Shown here: positions 15,362-20,973 of the stretch, in pieces
Layout: every line of letters begins with the position of its first letter
Position numbering within the stretch: position 1 is the first letter of the stretch
DNA from: Candidatus Aenigmatarchaeota archaeon
GTDB taxonomy: Archaea > Aenigmatarchaeota > Aenigmatarchaeia > CG10238-14 > SpSt-28
Assembly (NCBI GenBank): GCA_021161995.1
Contig: JAGGZO010000028.1
Coordinates: 1 to 20,973 of the forward strand
Direction: 5' to 3'
DNA length: 20,973 nucleotides
The notes under the pieces: generated by a model
What the model saw: the letters and a program-made list of their open reading frames with translations, nothing else
Told to the model about the DNA's origin: nothing
Database searches by the model: none
Program-made: the position numbers and the translations under genes

Positions 15362-15982
15362 GTGAGGCATTTTGTTTTATATTCAAATCATGGAAAAACA
15401 ACAGGTAAATTTAAAGATTTGGTAAAAGCAGGTAGATTGGACATAGTAGCCAACTCGGTACTACATGGATTTTTTATCTCAAATGGCCTAAGAGCTGGCA
15501 TAGATTTTCACATAGTGTTAAACGGTCCGCCAGACCCACCAAAGCATATCCGAATAATTTCAAACAAAGAAACGCCATGGTCAAAGAAAGATATCGGAAC
15601 ACTATTGAGAATCGCATTATGGAAATATAAAAAAGGTAAAAAGGTTGAGGCTTTACCTGGAGTTTTCATCGAAAGAAAATCTTTTGTTGATGTTATTGAA
15701 GAATTAGCTGAAAAGTATCCCGTCTATCTACTAGATCCAAGAGGTAAAAGATTAGATGAAATTGAAATAAAACCAGGACCCGTTTTTGTTCTCGGTGACC
15801 ATTTAGGCATACCAAGGAAAGAAAGAAGGGCAATAAAAGATTATATAACTGAAACGATTTCACTTGGTAATATACCGTACTTCTCTTCTCAATGCATAAC
15901 CATAATAAACCACAGGCTAGATATGCTTGGTATAGATACAGAATATTGGGAAACTTTAGATAAGTTTGAGAATAAAAAATAA
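15362..15982 (+). CDS. trmY: tRNA (pseudouridine-54 N1)-methyltransferase
   Basis: A 206-residue SPOUT methyltransferase that makes N1-methylpseudouridine at position 54 of the tRNA T loop, an archaeal modification. It begins RHFVLYSNHGKTTGKFKDL, and shows the N-x-PP region (LNGPPDPPKHI), the cofactor-binding VFVLGDHLGIPRKE segment (Gly145-Asp146-His147) and the C-terminal knot segment YFSSQCITIINHRLDM. The length is normal. The start is GTG, 5 bp after the antiporter stop, with no clear Shine-Dalgarno. The methyl donor is S-adenosylmethionine. Presence of this gene is strong support that the window is archaeal. Confidence 0.92.
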   Translation: MRHFVLYSNHGKTTGKFKDLVKAGRLDIVANSVLHGFFISNGLRAGIDFHIVLNGPPDPPKHIRIISNKETPWSKKDIGTLLRIALWKYKKGKKVEALPGVFIERKSFVDVIEELAEKYPVYLLDPRGKRLDEIEIKPGPVFVLGDHLGIPRKERRAIKDYITETISLGNIPYFSSQCITIINHRLDMLGIDTEYWETLDKFENKK

Positions 15983-16000
15983 GTTCTAAAAATAACTATT

Positions 16001-16675
16001 ATGGAGAGCTTTGGAATAAACAATGTCAAAATAACATGGCTAAGACACGCTAGCATGATGGTAGAGTATGAAGACAAAGTAATCTACATAGACCCATACC
16101 AAGTACCAGAAGGTAAAAAAGCGAGCTTAATATTAATAACACATGAGCATTTTGACCATTGTGATCCAGAAAGCGTAAAGATTTTAGCTGATGAAAACAC
16201 AACAATAGTAGCGCCAGAAGATTGTCTTTCTAAAATTGACAACAAATACAAAAAGATTGGAATAAAGCCATTTGAAACAAAAGAAATAGATGGAATAAAA
16301 ATAGAAACAATACCCGCTTACAATTTTCATAGGTTTAGAGAGCCAGGAAAACCATTCCATCCAAAAGAAAACAATTGGGTCGGTTACATAATAGAAATAA
16401 ACAACACAAGAATCTATCATGCTGGTGATACAGATCTGATACCAGAGATGAAACAGCTAGAAAACATAGATGTTGCCCTTTTGCCGATAGGTGGGACTTT
16501 CACGATGGATGTGAAAGAAGCAAGTGAGCTAGCGAACATGATAAAGCCAAAGTATGTTGTACCAATTCATTATAACACCTGGCCACAGATAGTAGCAAAC
16601 GTAAGAGAATTTGAGAAACTAGTTGAAAACAGTGAAGTTGTTGTTCTAGAACCAAAGTTTAAGTACACTGAATAG
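16001..16675 (+). CDS. Metallo-beta-lactamase-fold hydrolase, UPF0173 type
   Basis: A 224-residue predicted metal-dependent hydrolase. The metal-binding THEHFDH motif supplies His48, His50, Asp52 and His53; further ligands are in the HAGDTDL segment (Asp144 region) and at His190 in VVPIHYNTW. An early His16 in WLRHASMMVEY and the IDPY segment are usual for the UPF0173/YtkL group. The substrate of the group is not established. The ATG at 16001 follows TrmY by 18 bp without a Shine-Dalgarno. Its 3' end overlaps the convergent epimerase gene by 17 bp, and a pyrimidine/T-rich stretch follows the stop codon. Confidence 0.88.
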   Translation: MESFGINNVKITWLRHASMMVEYEDKVIYIDPYQVPEGKKASLILITHEHFDHCDPESVKILADENTTIVAPEDCLSKIDNKYKKIGIKPFETKEIDGIKIETIPAYNFHRFREPGKPFHPKENNWVGYIIEINNTRIYHAGDTDLIPEMKQLENIDVALLPIGGTFTMDVKEASELANMIKPKYVVPIHYNTWPQIVANVREFEKLVENSEVVVLEPKFKYTE

Positions 16676-17354
16676 CTTTTCTTTCTTTTTCTAATGTTTT
16701 AACAAAATCATAAATGGAGATCTTTTTACCATAGATAGCAATGATACCTTTCTTAGATAGTGATGAGATTATTTTGTTTATAGCTTCATTTCTTGATAAC
16801 ACTCTAATAGAAATTTTTTTCGTTAGTGATTTTAGTAATTTAATCAAAAACCTCAAGGAATAGAAGATTTTGGTTTCTAGTTTCATTTCTTTTGCGTCAT
16901 AAATCATGGGTAATCTTATTATTAAACATCTTCTGTCAAGAAGTCTTATGCACTCTCGCTCGGCAATATACTTACTTAATCCATAGAACCCTCTTGGTTT
17001 TATTTTTCTCAAAGATTTGCCAAGAACCGCTAATGAGCTAATATAAATGAATTTTTTGGCCTTAGTTGTTTGGATTATCCTTTTCATTCCGAGAACATTT
17101 ATTGCATAAAAGGTTTTGTATGGATAAGGAGATGGAAGCCATGTATACCATATCTTTGCAGCTAAAAATATTATGAGATCGAATCTGATATCGGAAAGTT
17201 TTTTTATGCAAACATCATTCATTCTTGCTAAATCACATTTTATTTTTCCATGTCTGGATAACTCATATATAACTGCTTTTGGAAATTTTTCTCTAAGCTT
17301 TTTGACTAATTCTTTACCGATAAAACCAGTAGCACCGACAACAAGAATTTTCAT
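16659..17354 (-). CDS. NAD-dependent epimerase/dehydratase family protein
   Basis: A 231-residue short-chain dehydrogenase of the extended (epimerase) type. The ATG at 17354 is chosen because MKILVVGATGFIG is the normal beginning of the fold; the in-frame ATG 13 codons upstream adds a tail without homology pattern. The nucleotide-binding GATGFIG is residues 7-13, the catalytic serine region is YISSLAVLG (Ser106/Ser107) and the YxxxK pair is Tyr124 and Lys128 in FYGLSKYIAE. It is short for a sugar epimerase (usually about 300 or more), with a reduced substrate-binding lobe, so it may be a reductase or a binding protein. It is divergent from the large surface protein at 17458, and a role in surface sugar metabolism is possible but only inferred. 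Confidence 0.8.
   Translation of the reverse strand: MKILVVGATGFIGKELVKKLREKFPKAVIYELSRHGKIKCDLARMNDVCIKKLSDIRFDLIIFLAAKIWYTWLPSPYPYKTFYAINVLGMKRIIQTTKAKKFIYISSLAVLGKSLRKIKPRGFYGLSKYIAERECIRLLDRRCLIIRLPMIYDAKEMKLETKIFYSLRFLIKLLKSLTKKISIRVLSRNEAINKIISSLSKKGIIAIYGKKISIYDFVKTLEKERKAIQCT
16676..16696 (+). terminator. Possible T-rich terminator after the hydrolase gene
   Basis: CTTTTCTTTCTTTTTC and adjoining T-rich bases follow the hydrolase stop directly. Archaeal RNA polymerase terminates at such U-tracts without a hairpin. It lies inside the 3' end of the opposite-strand epimerase gene, where it is also codon sequence, so the role is uncertain. Confidence 0.35.
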
Positions 17355-17411
17355 AAAATTGTTTAATGACTCAACATATTTGTTTAAGCACATTTATAAT
17401 TACACATCACG

Positions 17412-17425
17412 AATGTCTAGACATT
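17412..17425. repeat. Perfect 14-bp palindrome upstream of the surface-protein gene
   Basis: AATGTCTAGACATT reads the same on both strands and ends 3 bp before the TATA-like box of the gene at 17458. It sits in the 103-bp divergent spacer with the epimerase gene. Position and symmetry suit an operator for a dimeric regulator. Its core GTCTAGAC recurs before iorA at 4113-4120. Confidence 0.45.
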
Positions 17426-17428
17426 AGA

Positions 17429-17436
17429 TTTATATT
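17429..17436 (+). promoter_or_regulatory. TATA box of the 790-residue surface-protein gene
   Basis: TTTATATT is centred 25-26 bp before the ATG at 17458, which has no Shine-Dalgarno. This again fits a leaderless mRNA. Confidence 0.55.
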
Positions 17437-17457
17437 CACTAGATAGTAATTATAAAT

Positions 17458-19830
17458 ATGGATTTAGACCCTAGACTAGAGTTAGAAAAAGAGCTAGCTA
17501 AAGAGGAAATAGCTCAAATATTAGAAAAAGATAGGTTAGATCTATTATCTAATCTGTTTGATGATAACCTAAAGCTATATTCTCTAGCTCTAGCTGTAGA
17601 AGAATTAAAGAAAGATAATAGATTAGATAAAAAACAAGCTAAGGAAATACAATCTAGAATTCTAGATTCCCTAGTAAAGGAAAATGATTTTTTGCATTAT
17701 ACCATAATAGCTGAAGAAGCTTATAGAGAATTCGATGGTAATGATAACACAAATAAAACAAGCATTCTTACCAAACTAAAGAACGTTACTAAAAAATATC
17801 TTAAGCCTATTAGTAAAATAGCTTTAGTCAGCTTGTTAATAGCTAGCACTGTTTATGCTAGCGGTTGCTTAGCTAACGATCATGGCAATACTACTACTAG
17901 CTCTACTATTAGTAATAACACAACAACTACTAGCACAATAGAACAAAAGGATACCACCCCACCAAATATAATAATAGATAACATAACCAAATACCAAAAC
18001 AATGGCAGTGTTTTGGTAAAAGCTAGGATAAAAGATTTTTCTGGTGTGAACGAAGCTTATCTGATTTATGATAGCAATACGATCACTCTAAACAAAACAA
18101 ATAGTTATTATCAAGCCGGTTTTAGTATTGCAAACCCAGAAGATGCTAGCAAAATAGAATTCACTATAATAGCAAACGATCCTTTTAATAACACAGCTAA
18201 AAAGAATTTTGAAATAGATTGGAATTTAAGAGATGCTTACAGCTATTTTGTTAACAAAAATAACTTTAACAAAAGCTTAGCTTTACAGCTATTTGATAAT
18301 AGGCCTATTCTGCAAAACATATACGCTAGTGATAAAAACCTAACAAAGGAAATTTTGTTCATAGCTAACAACAGTAACAAAGATTTACAAGAGAACATAG
18401 CTTTTCTTGCTTTGGGTTATGCTGATAGCGAGCAAGAAGCCAAGTTATATTTCGATATTCTTTATAATACTCAGACATACCAAGCTAACAAAGAGTTGAT
18501 AAAAGCATTAGATTATTACGTAGATGCAATATTAAAACAAAATTTACCAGAACATGATTATTCTATACTAAAATTATTCATCAACGCTAGTAATAAAAAC
18601 CCAGAGCTAGTGGATTCTGAGCCAATCATAGTAAAAGATAATTATGGTCATAGAGTAATAATAGATTCTTACAACAAACCAAGGGATACATGGATGATAG
18701 TTGAATTTATCAAAAGAAATCCTTATGTAGCTAGCGATGATAATTTGTATTTACCAGTTAACATGCTGATAAAAGAGATGGCTTGGAATTTCTTTGATAA
18801 TAAATTTGGTCCTAGGTATGCTGATAAGCATCATAATAATTTGAGCGATGAAGAACTAGATAAAATATATCAGCCAGATAGCAAAGATATTTGGTATATC
18901 ATACAAAAACTATGGGATTATTACTATAATGGCATAGGTAAAAGATATCAGTATGTTAAATGGTGGGATAAGCAAGAGTTTGCTAAGCAGTATCCTACTG
19001 AGCTAGAAAGAAAGTTGATATTGATTGGGTTATGGGATTTACCAAATCAAGTTGCTGATTTGAATCATACACATACAGATATAAGAGGTGGTTGGGATTA
19101 CGATGTTGTTTGGGGTTTAAAGGCACAAAAGTTGTTTGTGGATCAGCTAGAGCAAATGTATGATATTCTTGAACAAGCAAGAACAACTAGCAAAGGAAAA
19201 TGGGAATACAATTGGGGATGGTATGCTTGGATATTGGATAGAGGGTATAATGGATTACCAAACATGCATGAACAATTCTTAGGAACAGAGTTTGGTAACA
19301 TAAAACTACCACCAAAAATAAATCCAGATTATACCAATTGGACATGGTATGAAAACATATTCAAATACGATGGAGTAGATCAATTCTTAACCAAAAACTT
19401 TGCTGACTATGAAAGAGTAAAAGTAGCTTATGGTTATGTTGGATATCATGCAGCTGACTATGGAGGAGAAATGCCATCATACTATTATGGTTTAACGTTA
19501 GCTTTCAAAGCATATGGTATACCGACTAGGATAAATGATACTCTTATAAACAATGGAAGATCAAGCTATCCAGCTATATATATATATCCTGTTCCTTATG
19601 GTCAACCAAATGGTGAATTCATGTTTCCATTACCAAAGGAAATAAGAGATTTACTAAAGCAGAAATATGGAAATGGTATAGTTTTTACTCCAGAAGGTGG
19701 TTTTGGTATGTATAGTTTAAAAGATGGGTTAGAGAAAGATGGTGTAGAAAGGATATCCTCTATATTTTATAGAATATGGAAGAATAGCAATGGAATAGAA
19801 GGTAAGTTAATTGTAATGTGGGAAAAATAA
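17458..19830 (+). CDS. Large type II membrane protein, cell surface, unknown function
   Basis: A 790-residue protein that I cannot assign to a family. Residues 1-95 are charged, helical and probably cytoplasmic (repeated LEKELAKEE/LEKDRLDLL patterns). A single span lies at about 118-136, preceded by a lysine-rich stretch, so the C terminus faces outward; it ends ASGC, a lipobox-like Cys137 at an unusual internal place. A Thr/Ser/Asn linker (138-166) follows, then an Ig-like domain opening with DTTPPNIIIDN (about 165-256), then an ectodomain of over 500 residues with many Trp and Tyr, an HTHTDIRGGWDYD stretch, and many N-x-S/T sequons. Near the C terminus, GEMPSYYYGLTLAFKAYGIP (670-689) and SSYPAIYIYP resemble the spacing of a transglutaminase-like fold, but with no catalytic Cys or His at the expected places. 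It converges with an 8-bp gap on a Cys-rich surface protein gene. Confidence 0.75.
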   Translation: MDLDPRLELEKELAKEEIAQILEKDRLDLLSNLFDDNLKLYSLALAVEELKKDNRLDKKQAKEIQSRILDSLVKENDFLHYTIIAEEAYREFDGNDNTNKTSILTKLKNVTKKYLKPISKIALVSLLIASTVYASGCLANDHGNTTTSSTISNNTTTTSTIEQKDTTPPNIIIDNITKYQNNGSVLVKARIKDFSGVNEAYLIYDSNTITLNKTNSYYQAGFSIANPEDASKIEFTIIANDPFNNTAKKNFEIDWNLRDAYSYFVNKNNFNKSLALQLFDNRPILQNIYASDKNLTKEILFIANNSNKDLQENIAFLALGYADSEQEAKLYFDILYNTQTYQANKELIKALDYYVDAILKQNLPEHDYSILKLFINASNKNPELVDSEPIIVKDNYGHRVIIDSYNKPRDTWMIVEFIKRNPYVASDDNLYLPVNMLIKEMAWNFFDNKFGPRYADKHHNNLSDEELDKIYQPDSKDIWYIIQKLWDYYYNGIGKRYQYVKWWDKQEFAKQYPTELERKLILIGLWDLPNQVADLNHTHTDIRGGWDYDVVWGLKAQKLFVDQLEQMYDILEQARTTSKGKWEYNWGWYAWILDRGYNGLPNMHEQFLGTEFGNIKLPPKINPDYTNWTWYENIFKYDGVDQFLTKNFADYERVKVAYGYVGYHAADYGGEMPSYYYGLTLAFKAYGIPTRINDTLINNGRSSYPAIYIYPVPYGQPNGEFMFPLPKEIRDLLKQKYGNGIVFTPEGGFGMYSLKDGLEKDGVERISSIFYRIWKNSNGIEGKLIVMWEK

Positions 19831-19840
19831 TTTTTCTTTT
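19831..19840 (+). terminator. T-rich tract between convergent surface genes
   Basis: TTTTTCTTTT directly follows the TAA of the 790-residue gene and fits archaeal U-tract termination. The opposite-strand gene ends at 19839, so almost no spacer separates the two. Confidence 0.45.
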
Positions 19841-20973
19841 ATTCTGCTATACTAAACGGATTATTGTTAGTCAACTTAAATAGCAAAGAACTTTCTAGTA
19901 CCCATTCCGGTCTATCACAAAGATAATTGCCTATTATCGTACCTTCTGGAACACAATCTCCTCTGCTTGGATCTACTTCATAAGCACAACAATCAGTTGG
20001 GTTTGCACATTCATCGCTAGATTTACATTTTGGACAAGCGCATGTATATGGGTTTCCATATGTACCTGTAGTATCGCAAACTGGATTTACTCCATTGTCA
20101 CATGATTTACTGGCACAATCAGCATCACTACAACATTCTCCACCTTCTATCCAATTGCCATCACAGCAAACACCTCCATCGATAACTGTTCCATCTGGCT
20201 TTGGTGTATGTTGACAGCTACCAGACACACAGCTATCATCAGTACATACATTACCATCATCACAACTATTTCCACAACTACCACAATTATCTGGATCACT
20301 ACTAAGATCTACACAACCAACTCCAGAGCAGCAACCCTCTCCAAAACCACAAAAAGTATGTGAGTACACGCATGTCCATCCATCGTCTCCACAAGATGGA
20401 CTACCATCATGATGGTAAATATAAACACCATCAAGGGTTGAGAACTCACAATAATCGCTGCATGTTGGTTTATTACCATCACTACTGTATGAGCACTTCC
20501 ATCCACTACTAGTACACACCGCACTACCGTCATAGTGGCATATAAGAGAGTTGAATGGGTCTACAAATGGCTCACATGAAGGTTTGTCAGTATCAGTATA
20601 AGAACAAGCACACATGCTAAGACTTGGGTAATATGTACACCCATAACAACATATAACACCACTGCTAGACGGACCACATTCACTTGAACTACTAGCGGAC
20701 CATGAGCAACCACCACTCTGTGCTAGTATTATTTTTGGTTTGCTTGCTACGAAATACAGAAAATAGAATGCTAGGAATGTTATGAATATTGTATAATAAG
20801 CTAGTTTTTCTTTCGAGCTTTTATCTAGTTGAAAACCAAATATTGTGTTTTTTGTTAGAGCTAAAATGTTTATCGAGTATAGTGGTAATAGCAATAGTAA
20901 AAATGGTTGTTGATAAAAAAGAAAAGATAGATTAAAAATGGTTGTTATTAAGTATAGTAAAGAGGTTATTGGG
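19839..20973 (-). CDS. Cys-rich surface membrane protein, partial at its 5' end
   Basis: The frame has a TTG at 20894 that would give 351 residues, but it remains open to the right edge (20972), and the extra 26 codons encode a hydrophobic segment beginning PITSLLYLITTIFNLSF. The true start is therefore probably outside the window and the protein has at least two membrane spans. Counting from the TTG, a span lies at about 33-51, and residues 61-351 form an ectodomain with 40 cysteines. Recognisable pieces are CVDLSSDPDNCGSCGNSC, then DDGNVCTDDSCVSGSCQHTP, patterns seen in secreted Cys-rich modules of bacteria and archaea, probably disulfide-bonded. Residues 101-138 and 139-178 are a tandem duplication. 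The function is unknown; adhesion or binding at the cell surface is a guess. Confidence 0.75.
   Translation of the reverse strand, partial: PITSLLYLITTIFNLSFLFYQQPFLLLLLPLYSINILALTKNTIFGFQLDKSSKEKLAYYTIFITFLAFYFLYFVASKPKIILAQSGGCSWSASSSSECGPSSSGVICCYGCTYYPSLSMCACSYTDTDKPSCEPFVDPFNSLICHYDGSAVCTSSGWKCSYSSDGNKPTCSDYCEFSTLDGVYIYHHDGSPSCGDDGWTCVYSHTFCGFGEGCCSGVGCVDLSSDPDNCGSCGNSCDDGNVCTDDSCVSGSCQHTPKPDGTVIDGGVCCDGNWIEGGECCSDADCASKSCDNGVNPVCDTTGTYGNPYTCACPKCKSSDECANPTDCCAYEVDPSRGDCVPEGTIIGNYLCDRPEWVLESSLLFKLTNNNPFSIAE
20361..20594 (-). repeat. Tandem duplication inside the Cys-rich ectodomain
   Basis: Two modules of 38 and 40 residues (20594-20481 and 20480-20361) share DxxKP(S/T)C at the start, HxDGSxxC in the middle and GW(K/T)CxYS at the end. 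A third copy of the junction C-S-Y-T-D-T-D-K-P occurs just before the first module. The match is at protein level and diverged, so the duplication is old. Confidence 0.7.

Noticed and set aside
17355..17393. Upstream ATG adding 13 residues to the epimerase-family protein
   Set aside because: The Rossmann fold normally begins at MKILVVGATGFIG, and the extra segment matches no family pattern.
17854..17872. Lipobox-like ASGC in the 790-residue protein as a lipoprotein signal
   Set aside because: It lies about 130 residues from the N terminus after a long cytoplasmic-type region, unlike a lipoprotein signal peptide. A plain signal anchor is simpler, though cleavage there is not excluded.
17881..17960. 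ACT/AGC-rich repeats as a microsatellite or CRISPR-like repeat
   Set aside because: They are in frame and encode the Thr/Ser linker after the membrane span; there are no regular spacers.
1..20973. Mobile element, prophage or CRISPR array
   Set aside because: I saw no transposase, integrase, phage structural gene, terminal inverted repeats or spaced direct repeats.

Overview
The window is a gene-dense stretch of an AT-rich archaeal genome. The archaeal assignment rests on a TrmY tRNA pseudouridine-54 methyltransferase, an Lhr-type helicase with an archaeal-style C-terminal region, a GTP/ADP-type acyl-CoA synthetase (ADP-forming) alpha subunit, an IorAB-type 2-oxoacid:ferredoxin oxidoreductase, a CCA-less tRNA gene, and TATA-like boxes about 25-28 bp upstream of the first genes of transcription units. 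First genes mostly lack a Shine-Dalgarno and look leaderless; genes inside operons carry GGTG/GGAGG-type sites and often ATGA overlaps. The one tRNA is 68% GC in an AT-rich background, which hints at a thermophile. The lineage cannot be fixed from sequence alone; a DPANN or related small-genome archaeon is possible but unproven.

Layout. 100-4061: acyl-CoA synthetase alpha (+) converging on an iorA-iorB-ferredoxin operon (-); together these suggest fermentation of aromatic amino acids, with the oxidoreductase making aryl-CoA and the synthetase harvesting ATP. 4121-4252: an overlooked 43-codon ORF (-). 4288-5807: endonuclease III (-) and, divergently from a 32-bp spacer, an ATP-cone/Mrr-like nuclease fusion (+). 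5808-5830: an alternating inverted repeat that is both a terminator candidate and an operator candidate. 5865-9161: a tightly coupled operon of an AbrB-type regulator, an ABC ATPase, a secreted and C-terminally anchored CARDB-like protein and a MacB/FtsX-type permease. 9197-13437: sodium/calcium exchanger-family protein, Lhr-type helicase and a membrane-anchored FAM173-like methyltransferase. 13439-13975: GrpB-family protein (-). 14083-14154: tRNA-Asn(GTT). 14199-16675: cation:proton antiporter, TrmY and a UPF0173-type metallo-beta-lactamase-fold hydrolase. 16659-17354: NAD-dependent epimerase/dehydratase family protein (-).

17458 to the right edge holds the least explained part: a 790-residue type II membrane protein with a helical cytoplasmic head, one membrane span, a sequon-rich linker, an Ig-like domain and a large aromatic-rich ectodomain, converging on a membrane protein with a 40-cysteine ectodomain that contains an internal duplication and whose reading frame runs off the window. 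Both look like cell-surface proteins and neither has a function I can assign. I found no CRISPR array, insertion sequence, integrase or rRNA.
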